Source of the DNA: Symsagittifera roscoffensis
Taxonomy: Eukaryota; Xenacoelomorpha; Acoela; Convolutidae
Assembly (NCBI RefSeq): GCF_963678635.1
Contig: NC_087069.1
Location: 12,468,530-12,532,529 of the forward strand
Direction: 5' to 3'
Length of the DNA: 64,000 bases
The notes below the pieces were generated by a model. It worked only from the letters and a program-made list of their open reading frames with translations. It made no database searches and was not told where the DNA came from. The position numbers were made by a program, and so were the translations under genes. Of the stretch, positions 41,398 to 52,876 are shown piece by piece (the first letter of the stretch is position 1; each line of letters begins with the position of its first letter).

Positions 41398-44300
41398 GTT
41401 ATCTTATTTGCCGGTCAACTATCACAACAAACTTTGGGCGGGCAGGTGAAATTGGATAGTACATACCATACTTTCAGTCCTCCGATTTTAAATTTTTCAT
41501 ATATGTCAGACCAAACTTCTGATTAAAAATAGCTTTTACCTGTGTTTTTTAAGTCAACAGCACCAGGGCAGTTGCACAGTCTGCATCACCTCAAAACTTA
41601 TGAAGTCCCTATTTTGACAATAATTTCACGACGTCGGCAAATATATGGTTACAAAAAGCCAAAGTTGAGGTTGTAGGATTTTTTGGAAGATTTTGCCTTA
41701 AAAAATAAGTGTATTTTGACGCCACTACTGCGTAGAACTAAAGATTTGAAAATTAATTACAGATCGCAAAAACTTTGACGAGTTAAGGACTTTATACGAT
41801 TACGGAATTTTTTGCTCTAGAAACTCCAGTTTTATGCATCTGATACAAAATGGAAACTTACGTGCCGATTTCAAAATTGGTACCAACTGGTGCTAACTTT
41901 CAAGCTTAATTAAACTGTTCAATTCTAGTGACTTGTAACAATACTGCAGTTTGATTGATTGACAAAAACGACAGCCCTTCAGTAATGTCTGGAACATGTT
42001 TATTTTTACAGTTTTCCAAATTTACGGCCAACCGCTTGTTTTGCGCCACGATATCCTACCCGATACATAGCCCAAGAGGCAATTAACTGGTTCGGTTTAC
42101 AAGTTAAGGTAAATTTTACCATTTGTTAAAAGGGGGGATTTAACGAGGGTAAAGTTACAGGAATCAAACAAAAAGCAGGCGATGATAGAGCAAACATAAT
42201 AATTTATTCTGGAGTGGAACAAAATAACCTAATTGCTGCAATACAAGCTTTTCTTTTAGAAACTATTAACAAAATAGTCACATTACTTTTTCATCATGAT
42301 AATATTTACGTTTGCTGTTTTTTGCCACTTGATTTTGTTTCGGTTTGATACATGCTATTAAAAAGTGGCATAGTGTTGGTAAGGATCATGGTAAGAAGAA
42401 AGATAAAATTTTGAGCAGACTGATTGTTCATGCTCAATGAGACGTGACCTTATTCGAGAAGACTTTAATTGTCCGTGACATAAACTCTGATATAGATCAC
42501 GCAATAAAAATCTTCCTTCAAAAAATATATCAGCAGGCGTTTAAAACGGTTAACAGTTTCTGAAAGTTTAAATTTTTATAGTTTTTAAAATTAAATCTAT
42601 AAATCTGGTAATTATTCTAAAACGGGTATATTTTGCTTAATTGAATAGCGTAATTGTACATTTTTTACCTAGAAAATCCAAACTATGAAAATGTAACCAA
42701 GTAAAAAATAATATCTTTTAATAGTTAATAATTTCAAATAAAATTTTTTCTGATGATGAAATTGGCAAATGATCATCTTTTCTACATCAGCGCTGACAAA
42801 AAAAAATCCTCGAGGAATGAATAGCAAAAAGAACGGGTTTGAAAATGAAGGTTTTTCTTTTGAGTTGGGCATTCTTTTCACATTCTTTTCACATGCCACT
42901 CCAAAGCTTCCGCCTTCGGGTTTTTTCGCGTGCGTCTGTCATAATTAGCAAAATTTTACTTACGACATCTACTTCAGAGGGGATTGGCGCGCTGGGGTCG
43001 AATTTCTTTTTTCTTTTTGGTACAGAGGGGTGGAAAAAGATATTTAAATTGTTATCACTGGAACTGGAATTTTATTTTGATTGGAGCGTACTTTTAAGGT
43101 CTCAAATTTCTGTTATGCTTTATGCATTAGTAAATTTATACCAGTAAAACTAGCTTATTGGATGGTTTTTTAAATAATTCAAAAAAGCTAAAAACAAAGA
43201 TTATCAGAGCGAAACAAATGTTAAAATCAGTGCCAAAATCAATACCTCAGCAAACAAGTTAGGAATTTTGGACGCTAAGTGGAAAATGCGGACGCAATAA
43301 ACTCAAGCATTTCTTAACATTAATTATTTTAACTGTTCAAAAATTGAAAAAAGTACTACTTGCATTTGTACAACATCCCTTATTGACCTTTTCAATTTAG
43401 TCTGCACTAATCAGTTCATCTATTTTTTGAATTCAAAACTCATCTATTTCATCTATTTTTTGATTAGGACCCTCAAAATTTATGACTTGTAAAATTTTTT
43501 GCCAGCTTATTTTTAAAAGTGTTTTTTGTTTTTGATAAAATTGTTTTTTTAAACCACACAAAAATTGAAGGTCTGAGTTTGAACTAATTATCGAAAAAAT
43601 TGATTCTTTGTTAGCTACTTGTTCAGAAAAATACCATCAATTCACTTGGAGCAATTGATTCCTACAATTTATTTTTTTGGGTTTACTTTTCGAGATAGTA
43701 AATACTGGAAACTTTTGAAAAAAAAATTTTTTCTGGATAAGTTTCGATAATTAAAATCATAGTCTTTGATCATGTTTTATTATTCTTTTTTGGGTATTAA
43801 TTAAACCTTGTTAAAGGCATTCAAATTTAAAGCAATTTTGCATAACGAAAATTGATCAAACCACCAGTTAAATTAATTAACTTATAACTTCAATTTTGCA
43901 AGCAGTAAAAACCTCGAGGTGCATTTGTCTATAAACTTTTTAAATTCAAAACATGCTAAATTAACGAGATTTTATTCCGATTTTTGAAACAAAGGTGGCC
44001 GAATTTTAGAGAAAAATAGAGAAAATACTTTTTTGTTGCATCAAGTTTTGCAGTTACAAAACTGATTGTGGCTGCATTAAGTAAACAAAAATATAAATAC
44101 TTGAAAACAATTAAAAAACGTTTCGTCAGTCACTGAATATGCAAGACCGAACATACAAGAATCCCTTCGTGAAATAATGAGAGAAATTGGGTGTTCGCAG
44201 AGTCTACCCTCTATTATTCATTGGAATGTGACCTCTATTCTGCAATCTTTAGTTAATCTGCTTGTTGGCGTACAGGTTTTCTTCATAGAGATGATTTTGT

Positions 44301-44710
44301 GAACTAGCAATTTAAAACGTTTTTGATGTAAACAGGAATGATCTACGAAGAAACTCAATTTTATACTAGCCATGCAAGAAAAATGAACCGGTTCGATGAT
44401 TATAGCGGAATTTAGAATTCGGAAGTTGCAAGCATCTTAATTCTTTAAATTTTTGTTCGGCTTAATTTAAAAGATATTTTGTTGATCTGTAACTGATTTT
44501 CTCTTTGTGTTTTTCCCTCACCGAATTTTTTATGTTTATGTTCATGACAATCCGTATAAGCATCATGCGTGGATAGTGTGAATTGATTAACACAAGAGCT
44601 TTGAGAAAAATATTCTGTTCACCAGAGCAACTCCATCTCTTTCGCGCTGGGTTATTTGGATTGCACTAGCCATCTTCTGTAATATTTATTCATTTTTTTT
44701 TAAATTAACT
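41398..44710. other. Gene-free AT-rich sequence
   Basis: Short frames only (for example a 102-codon frame at 42839 without motifs). No repeat structure that I can support. Confidence 0.5.
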
Positions 44711-46147
44711 ATGCATCTATGTTAACACCGAGAAACTTGACGGGTTCACATGTTTTGAGCTGGTAATTTTGTTCTTGTAGCTCGCAGTTTTCTATGAGTT
44801 TCTGTTTTGTCTACATATATCATTAATTGATTTGAACGAAAATGTGAGAGACTTATGTTGAAACTGGATTCAAGGATTTGTGTTGCGAATATCGGATTTG
44901 AATGAAAACATAGAAGTGTGTATATCATTAACATGGCATATCATTAACGTCTGGCATATCATTAACATATAAGTTAAACAGCCAAGATCCTAGTACAGTA
45001 CCCTGAGGGATACCTTGCTCCAACTTTACAATTGTTTGCTGCTGTCTGTAATCTAGAAATTATTTTACTAGATCAGTGGTTAATGGTTCAAAGTCAAAAA
45101 TCCTGAATTTTTGTTCAAGGTTGGAATGTGGATGTGAACTAAACGCTTTCGATAGATCTAAAAATGTCGCTGCTGCTACATTATGCTTATCAAGATGTTG
45201 TCTGCTTTTTTTGTGTATAAAGTAGCATCATTGCTCAAACAATCGTGCCTAAATCCGAATTGTTTGGTTTTAGGGATCTTATTAGCAAACAAAAATTTAT
45301 TTGTTTAAGCTGCATTTTTTTCATATATGTCAGCGACATGTGGTGTTACGAAAATTGGACGTTAGTTGATTGGATCAGTGGTATCTTTTTTTGAGTACGG
45401 TATAACATGTGCTTTTTGCAAAACTTGTGAGAATTCAGCTTTCGAGATGCGTTCCTTTATTATCATAGTTAAAGGTGGTTGACTATGTGCAAACTTTCTT
45501 TCAGGGCCCAAACGGAAATTTTATTGGGTGCTAAAAGCTTATCGATTGGAAGCATTAAAACTGTTTCAAACATTTCTTGTGGAGTGAGCTATCTGAAATC
45601 AAATTTTTTTGTATCACTTCTCAGAGCATTAGGCTTGGTGGACATTGAAATTGGAGGATGAGTGTTTTTAAAGACGACTAAAGTTGAAAACTTGTAATTA
45701 AGGAAGTCAGTTTTCTTTTTTTTATCTTTGACTAAGTTACCAATTGAATGCTGCAATTTATTCATCTGAATAGTATGCTTCACTTTACTTCCTATGGATT
45801 TGATGAAGTTCCATTGCTTTGTGCGACTGTCAAGATTCTGAAAATGAGCTTTCTTCTCCTTCTCGTATAAAAACTTAAGATGATTGTTGTATCTATTTTG
45901 CGAGCGTTGATAGGTTTCATGATCTAAAAGAGTTTAATCAGACTGATAAAATCTTTGTGCAATCTTTTTTTTTTCAATGATTTGTTTTATGAGATTATAA
46001 CTATTTTAGATAGTTGTAGTTATGGTTAATTACGGATAAACTTCATTTCAAGTGGTGCATGATTAATTAAAACTTCTATGAATTTCGATTCAAACTTCTG
46101 TAGCATATTTGAAACGTTTGCCCTTGGTAGATTACTGACCTGACCTG
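44711..46147 (-). pseudogene. Decayed non-LTR retrotransposon (LINE) reverse transcriptase
   Basis: Read on the minus strand across several frames. In order: a pre-RT segment (HAPLEMKFIRN; WNFIKSIGSKVKHTI); TPQEMFETVLMLPIDKLLAP and ISVWALK; SKAEFSQVLQKAHVIPYSKK and INRPIFVTPHVADIYEK; FGFRHDCLSNDATL; ATFLDLSKAFSSH; a box GIPQGTVLGSWLFNLYVND; and, near the 3' end, CEPVKFLGVNIDA. These are the RT blocks 0 to 6 of Jockey/CR1/RTE-like LINEs. The YADD catalytic box is lost: the segment after YVND is replaced by a triplicated ATATCATTAAC repeat (44926-44968). Several stops and shifts; no endonuclease domain seen. The 5' side is cut by the TIR element at 46148. Confidence 0.8.
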
Positions 46148-47381
46148 CACTGACAAGAATGGTTTTGGATCGGTTTAATTTGATTTTAAATCGATTTTAA
46201 ATCGATCCAAATCGATTAACAATGTACATTTTACGAATTTAAATGGATTTTAAATCGATTTAAATCGATCTTTCTTGAAAATTTTGGGTCGATTCAAGTG
46301 TCTTGAAAATCATATTAAATTAATTTGAATGGTTTATCAGACTCTTTAAAATCAATATTTTTGCTATTACGCCAATAAAATTATAGTATTCAGAATAAAA
46401 AAAATTGAAATATTTTGTTTTCGATTTTTCAAAAACAAAACACGTGCCTCGTGTAATAGAATTCAATAAATCAATAAACGTAAATCAGGTTTTAAATTTG
46501 AAGATTGTGTTATATATAAATAGCATCCTATATTTCAATTAGAAGCTTCAAAATTTGACAATTTAGATAACCACTCTCTAGACTAAAGTTTCAAAGTTTG
46601 ACTGTCACTTTCAAAAAATTTTCTGCTGGTATAAATTTTGTTGAAAACATCATTCAAAAATCAGTTTAATAGTTCGACTTACAATTTTAAACACTTCGGT
46701 AGGTTGTTGACATTATTTAGCTTCAAACAAAATTTTCAGTAAAAGACAACTACTTAAGCATCAACTGGCCAAAATAATCTTAAAACAAAATAAGTTAGTG
46801 AATTTCTTAGTTTTCTCGCTCAACTAGAAGTTTTTCAAGCAGTTTTTATCTGGCGCATAACAAAACGGCCGAATAATTTCCGCGTCTATTGGGGTTGAAA
46901 GTCCTAACTGAAACGAATCAAGAAAAAGGTCAATACAGATCAATTTTTGAACTCAAAATATGTAAGGAAATCATAGAGTTTTATCGAAATTTTGGTCTTT
47001 TTAGTTGGTCTTTTCTATGCTACAAGACGCTCTGGATGTAAAACGAAAAATGATGGGCAATGAATAATTGCAATTAAAATTTGAAACTAATGAAACTAGA
47101 TTAAGAAAAAATCAATTTAAAACGATGTAAATCCGTTTTTAATCCCCTTAAAAACAAAAACACATTAATACTGGATAAAATGGGCTTAAAATCAATTCAA
47201 AATCGGTTTGAATCAATCTTTTTTAGCTTGGATTTACGATCAATTTAAATCATTTTCAAATCGATCTAAATCGATTTTAACTTTTTAAATTAATCTATGT
47301 ATTTTTTTCATAGTAAAAACTACCTTAATTTTTCAACATACTTTTTTAAATTAAAATCGATCGTAATCCATTTTGTCAGTG
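46148..47381. mobile_element. 1,234-bp non-autonomous TIR transposon with AATCGATTT-rich ends
   Basis: Left CACTGACAAGAATGGTTTTG and the reverse complement of the right end, CACTGACAAAATGGATTACG, form imperfect terminal inverted repeats. Inside each end are clusters of TTTTAAATCGATTTAAATCGAT-type repeats (46180-46270 and 47215-47365). No transposase frame. No target duplication of 2-9 bp could be recognised, so superfamily is open. It abuts the LINE fragment exactly. Confidence 0.65.
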
Positions 47382-47538
47382 AGGGGAGTTACGACTGAAA
47401 AAAGTACGTAATATCATTTTTGGTAAAAATTCCAGTCAACGAGTTAGAGGCCTAACCCGGAAGTTAATTATTTAAGATCAACTAAACTACGGCTATCGTA
47501 AGAAGGAGCTGGCGCACCTTGTAAATGGCAGCACATTT

Positions 47539-47596
47539 GCGATTTGAACCAGCAACCATATGATTGCTGATCACCATCATTACCAGTGAGCCAAAA
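47539..47596 (-). ncRNA. tRNA-derived SINE head or tRNA pseudogene
   Basis: On the minus strand: TGGCTCACTGGTAATGATGG (A-box-like TGGCTCACTGG, 47583-47593) and GGTTCAAATCG (B-box, 47540-47550) with about 30 bases between them, the spacing of a tRNA gene's internal promoter. Stem pairing is degenerate, so not a functional tRNA. The body of the SINE would extend toward lower coordinates. Confidence 0.55.
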
Positions 47597-47610
47597 AAGC
47601 AGCGGATGGC

Positions 47611-49357
47611 TAATTGAGAGTTAGTGAGTAATCTTTGTCTTTATACAAGCATTCTTATTGCACTTCGTTGCAATTGTTACTATTTTATTAAAAGAGCGAA
47701 ATTTAAAACTTAAAGAACTTGAAGCGAAGCGACAAAATTTATTGTTGCTTAAAAGAGAAAACGAAAATTTTAATAATGCTTAAAGGAAAAATGATTTTCA
47801 AATTTGAAAAAGAACAAGAGCAAAAAAATAGAACTATTTTACCAAAAATTTCTGTGAAACATGCTTCCAGAAATGAAAAAAATTAGGTAGCCATCAAATC
47901 GCCCGCCACAAAACATCAAGACCCAACCAAATAAAGAATTGGCAAAAAACCTGCCAGTAATTACTAACCAAGTGCGCAACAGCTTGTACGTTGGTTTTCT
48001 CTTTCGTCGATAAGTTTTACTTTGAAAAATTATCAAAGAATAAAATAAGTTTGTCCCCTTGCAATTTTTCACATGATTTTTAAAATGGTTTTGATAACTG
48101 TCAATTTGGCTATTTTGGGATAAATGATGTCAATAACTTTTCTATTGCTCTTTCAAGTGCTTTTGAATTAATGTACACCAGACATGTTAGGGGGCAAAAG
48201 GTGGATCATACAAGGCATTGCCCAATTAGACCTAGCATGACTTGATTTTTCTGAGCAATTTTATAATAATCGTAACTAGTGATGAAAAAAAACTAGAGCC
48301 TTAACTGTAAAAATGAAAAAGTTTATAATAATTAACTCAAAAAAATTTTTCTAGCAAAAAACAGTAGAACTAAGAACTAACAATAAAAGTCTGATAATAA
48401 GGATTTTTAAGAGAGCAATTAAACATTGTTGATTTCAAATATGTAAACAATCTAAGCTCTAACTTGATGTTCATCTTTTTGTAGACTTTGTGATACTTTC
48501 AAATCAATTAAAATGAAAGAAGAACATAAGGTAAAGAAATTGAGTTCTCACAGTTTTACACGGAGTTTAAAGTGTTTCATCAGAAGCTAATCTTACTTTC
48601 ATGATAGACAAAAAATTTTGTCACACATAGCGTTTTTCGCTTTGAAAATTTGTTTCTGTCTATTGAAAAAAATAAACTAAGGAATTAAAAAAGTACTTTT
48701 AACAAAACTAAACCAAAATTAAACCAAAGCAAGTTTTATAAACGAAAATTCACCAGGAACGAGAGCGCATTGGTTAATGCGTACAACTAACATGGGTTGT
48801 CAAACAACGCCATCATACACTTTCATACTAGAGAAAAAATGAGTTACTCAAACTATTTTATACTATTTCGTAGACCTAAAAACTAGCATGAAGATAGCAT
48901 GATTGGCATTTTTTCCATACTATGAAGTTGTATGGTAAGAGCTTTTTCGACAACACACTAACCAAGCATTTTCACTAAAAAATATTAAACAAAAACGAAA
49001 CTTTTTGTATTGGCTAGAAAATACTTTTAAATTTTTAGTGGTTTAGAAAAGAAGCCTGATTTTTTCCTGCTAATTTAAGTTTATCTTAGCACATGAAAAA
49101 CAAAAATCATAATTTTGTTTATAAACAAACATTTGCTTGTAATTTTTGGATTTTTTCTGGTTGAGTAAAAAAACTCAACCTGAGCTCTGTTTTAGACACG
49201 AAAAGACAAATTTGGATTCAGATTTTTTTTTGTAAGATTTATATTCCAGCACAGAAAAAAGTATCTAAAATTTGCCACATCAAAATTGAATTTTTTCAAT
49301 GGAAAAAAGTTTATCATACAGTTTTCTTATAACCAATACTGGCGCTAATTTGTATAT
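47611..49357. other. Gene-free AT-rich sequence up to contig edge
   Basis: No supportable gene. A hairpin GGTTGAGT-AAAAAA-ACTCAACC lies near 49161-49182. The contig ends at the N run. Confidence 0.5.
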
Positions 49358-49557
49358 NNNNNNNNNNNNNNNNNNNNNNNNNNNNNNNNNNNNNNNNNNN
49401 NNNNNNNNNNNNNNNNNNNNNNNNNNNNNNNNNNNNNNNNNNNNNNNNNNNNNNNNNNNNNNNNNNNNNNNNNNNNNNNNNNNNNNNNNNNNNNNNNNNN
49501 NNNNNNNNNNNNNNNNNNNNNNNNNNNNNNNNNNNNNNNNNNNNNNNNNNNNNNNNN
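49358..49557. other. Assembly gap, 200 N
   Basis: Exactly 200 N, a conventional fixed-size scaffold gap, so real distance and even adjacency are unknown. Sequence on the two sides is unrelated. Confidence 0.98.
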
Positions 49558-50698
49558 ATTTGATTGTTAAATCTCAGTATTTTGACTGTTTTATCAAATC
49601 TTTCAACACTTCGTCGAGCTAGTTCTCCTACATATTCACCTCTTTGGATATCGAAATCGTATTCAAAGATGTTTCTTTGAACAATATTCTCGACAACAGG
49701 TAAATTTTCTTTTGAAACTCCACGAAAGTTTTTAGGATCATAAACAGACTCTGATACAAACTCTGTTAAGTATCTAGAAGTGTGAGAGTCGAGATCATTA
49801 TGTCCGTTCATGTACATGGCCAAAGCACGGAAAAACACAAATGATCTTTGTAAGGTTCATCTTCTTTGTTAGATAAAAGACAGTTCACTTGCGTATGTCT
49901 TAGTAACGGTTCGGGTAAGACAGAGTCCGGACATCCCATTGGAATGTTTTTGAGCAAAGCAGCAAAAATTCTGACGTTAGTAATCAACTTGAATCGCCAC
50001 TTTGTGTTTTGACGTTCTTGGGTACATTGCTCCACAATAACAAATTTTTCCACTTTTCTTGGATTGTTATCAGTTCTGCTTTAGTACCGGGCACATGGGA
50101 TTTTTCAAATAAATTTTGTTTTATGGGTGTAGAAATATTGATATTCACCAGTCTCAATATTTGGACAAAACCCAGAGCGATGTTGAGTTTAGAGGCAGAA
50201 TCGAGCTTGTCGAAGACTTCTTCAAGTTTGTCGTTGATTATTTTAGTATCTAACTTGGACATTTGGAAGTTAATTACCTTATGTCTCCCATTTTCCGTCT
50301 CCGTATCCACAAGAAAAAGTTGACAAGCACTAAGTTCCTCCTTAAATTTTTCACCATCTTCCCCTTCTTCCTCCACAATCTTGTTCAAGTCAGCCACCGT
50401 ATCACTGGGTTTCCGTTGCTTAGTTCCATGTTCGTTTCTCCGGTGTTGTTCGTGAGAGTAGTAACTTGGGTACTCTTGTTCGAAAGAAGGGCAAACTGTC
50501 GACTGCTTCGAAGTTGGTTGCACATGCTTCCTCGCAACATGATAACCTATCTCCTCTTTGCTCTTTGTATAAAAATGACAGTTTGGACACTTATGTTCCT
50601 CCTGCTTTCCACATCTCTTTCGATGTCTCGCAGCATCAGATCTCCTGTATTCCACAGTCCTCTAGTTTGACTTTCTCGTTTCGGTTAAGGGCAGGCAT
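49558..50698 (-). pseudogene. Gene A copy 1: zinc-finger protein, N-terminal part of a polymerase-B-type protein
   Basis: An ATG at 50698 begins MPALNRNEKVKLEDCG; a frame change near 50657 leads to the main frame with RRSDAARHRKRC, a C2H2 finger CPNCHFYTKSKEEIGYHVAR-KH and a degenerate finger CPSFEQEYPSYYSHEQHRR-NEH in which the second Cys is Phe. An acidic helix and a globular region follow. Further breaks: one near 50058, absent from copy 2, and one in a T run near 49831. After it come FFRALAMYMNGHNDL and GELARRSVERFDKTVKILRF before the gap. I associate this arrangement with N-termini of large cnidarian-type proteins carrying a protein-primed family B DNA polymerase (Polinton/adintovirus-like); this is recall, not a search. 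No polymerase motif is present, so the gene is truncated. Confidence 0.65.
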
Positions 50699-50839
50699 TA
50701 TCCAAATTATCCAAAAAAAATTTAGGACTTTGGAAATGTTTCAATTTCAATAAATCAAAGTACCAATTGAATGAAATTACCTATTTTTTTCTTTTCGCGA
50801 AGAAACGAATTGTAAAGTTTGAAGTAAAATTCAATTGAC

Positions 50840-51000
50840 TGTTTCTGATTGGTAACAAAAAGCTTATTTATACTATTAATAACGTCATCGCCTAGGCAAT
50901 TATCCTTCTATGGGAACGACCTCATTCTTTAAATAGAAGTGACGTCATCACCCACGCCATTTTCCTTTTACGGTAATGACTTCATCTCTTACGTCATTCC
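50840..51000 (-). promoter_or_regulatory. Putative promoter of gene A with CRE cluster and TATA box
   Basis: On the minus strand TATAAATA (50865-50872) lies about 170 bases before the A start, with CCAATCAG just inside. Upstream are a palindromic CRE TGACGTCA (50940-50947) and related ACGTCA elements at 50882 and 50991. These resemble CREB/ATF sites. Activity not shown. Confidence 0.5.
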
Positions 51001-51328
51001 TTTGAAATTTCTAGAATTTTCCAGAAATTTTTTCAACCTATCAGAGCTAAGCAGTTTCTAGACACAATTTTTGATCCAAAATAATTATTTTTGAAAAAAG
51101 TCAATAAAAAGACATTTGAACTATCTTGAAGAAGTTACTCTACAAGAAAAAGGAAAAATTTCCGTGCGATTTCTTTATTGATGAAATAAATGTAAATTCT
51201 TTCTTTTTTAACAATTCTTTGGACGTTTATGTTGTCCAAAACAGAGTTCTCCGACTTAAATAAAGGTTTCTTTAGGGAAACCTACTCAATCAAAGAGTTT
51301 ACTTTGATCCACATATTGCGTATCAAAG

Positions 51329-51986
51329 CTATAAACTTACTGCTGAGTTACACTTGACTAAGTTTGACCAGAGTTTTATGAAGAAATAATCGAAAATTAA
51401 TTTAAAAAAATTGACACGCTCACTAGTTACAGAACTATAACCCTCAAGAAAACAATCAATTATTTTGAACAAATCAGATTCATATTTTGAGTTTTGCGCT
51501 TTTCGAATTCTGTCTAAAAATTCTGAGCCCAGAACTTGCGTAGATGCAAGTTTTTGATTAGAACTTAGATAAAGTTGTTTGAACTTTTTCCGAACAAGTA
51601 GTTTTCTTGGTACGCTTAGTGTTTTTTCTGCTCATTTCCATCGTAAATTATGCTGAACTCCGCAACTAAGCTGATTGAATACTTCTACACTTGATGTGAC
51701 AATACTCGAAAAGAGTCTGTGTTTGTACAAAGTGTGAAGACAATCAATTTCTTGATTTATGTTTTGATTTTTTGTGTATTGATTGAAATCTCTGAAAAAT
51801 TTGGCCATGAAGTGTTCCAATTAAAATTATGTGAAAATTGCAACAGTAAGAATCGTGAGTAGACACGCAATATTCTTGGATTACTTTGCATTTTGTGTAA
51901 AATTCGTTGAAAACAGAAATAAACAATGATTTAATATTATAATCTTAATAAAATCTGGGAAGAGTTTGACACATAGCAGCCGCCAT
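51329..51986 (-). pseudogene. Gene B copy 1: 219-codon frame with two in-frame stops
   Basis: ATG at 51986 in good context (CCTAATGGCGGCTGCT), reading MAAAMCQTLPRFY, TAA (51945-51947), then ~117 codons to a TGA (about 51629), then ~100 more to TAG at 51329. Composition is protein-like, with several Cys (CKVIQEYCVSTHDSYCC) and a basic segment after the TGA (PRKLLVRKKFKQLY). In this copy an extra T near 51771 also breaks the frame. In DNA this AT-rich, two stops in 219 codons is far fewer than chance. No family recognised. Either an old gene with two nonsense changes, a readthrough gene or a spliced one. Confidence 0.5.
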
Positions 51987-52500
51987 TAGGAAAAAGAAAT
52001 TTTGCAGAAAATGGTGGAGTTATATAGTAGTAGTCTAATATAAGTCGTACGCTAATATTTCAAAGACTCTTTTTATTCGCTACTCAACTCCCAAATTTGT
52101 CAAAACTCCCCAGCAAAGTTCTTTTTTCCATTCCTCCATTTCTCTAAAGATTTTCAAAGTTCAAAATCTTGCATGACCCATTTGCAATCATATATCTAGA
52201 GATTTGCTATAAAAATTCATCAATTGTGAGTTATCCCCTCAAATCTACATCAAAATCAAGGAACTTGACTATCTACTCAAAAATCAGCAATTTCTCATCG
52301 ATTATATAAACCAAATTCAATTAACTTGATGAGAAGTCTTGCAGAGATGCTACTTTTTTTAAATTTTCCTACTTTTGTTATTTATATTGGTAACATTTCT
52401 TATTTTTACAGCAAACAACTTTTGGTCATTTTTTTACATTTGCTTTTGTGTATATTTTTTTTTATTTTGAAGATTTAGGTCCTTAGAAGGTAAAATTTTG

Positions 52501-52690
52501 TCTGATTGGATACGACAACGAGAACAAAAATGAACATTTTTGTGATTGGAAACGACCATGCCTAAAATGGAGCTTTGTTTCCGATTGGGCGCGACTTTTC
52601 TATAAGAACTCCAAAAAATGAAAACGAAATCTGATTGGACACGACTACAATCCAAATAAAGAAAATCCTTTCTGATTGGTTAAAACCACA
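52501..52690 (+). promoter_or_regulatory. Five-fold CTGATTGG-ACGAC repeat upstream of gene C
   Basis: TCTGATTGGATACGAC (52501), GTGATTGGAAACGAC, CCGATTGGGCGCGAC, TCTGATTGGACACGAC and TCTGATTGGTTAAAAC follow each other at about 40-50 base intervals. ATTGG is an inverted CCAAT box. The array ends ~190 bases before the C start codon and could drive C (plus) and/or B (minus). Confidence 0.7.
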
Positions 52691-52876
52691 CATTCGAGGT
52701 ACCCCTCTCTCTTCACTAAAAATCATTTTATTTTCAACGTAACTACCGTCAACTACCTCTTCTCTCAGCTCTAAACATTTTAATTTCAATTTAACTACCG
52801 TCAACTACTTCTCTCGCAACTTTAAATCTTGTTTCTTCTCTAAACCTTTTACTTATTCAGCTTCGCTTGCAACTAA

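Noticed and set aside
42839-43147. 102-codon plus frame rich in Phe, Leu and Ser
   Set aside because: No motif, no plausible codon bias; such lengths occur by chance in 10 kb of sequence.
30480-48110. Short similarity between AACTGTCAATTTGGCTATTTTGGGA (48.1 kb) and GACTGCCAATGTGGCCATTTTGGGA (30.5 kb)
   Set aside because: Only about 30 bases align clearly; may be an old repeat but boundaries cannot be given.
48765-48815. GAGCGCATTGGTTAATGCG...GGGTTGTCAAAC, tRNA-like
   Set aside because: The B-box has an extra base and no cloverleaf is apparent; too weak to list.
49299-49838. Frames crossing the N run
   Set aside because: They join unrelated contigs across unknown sequence and are artefacts.
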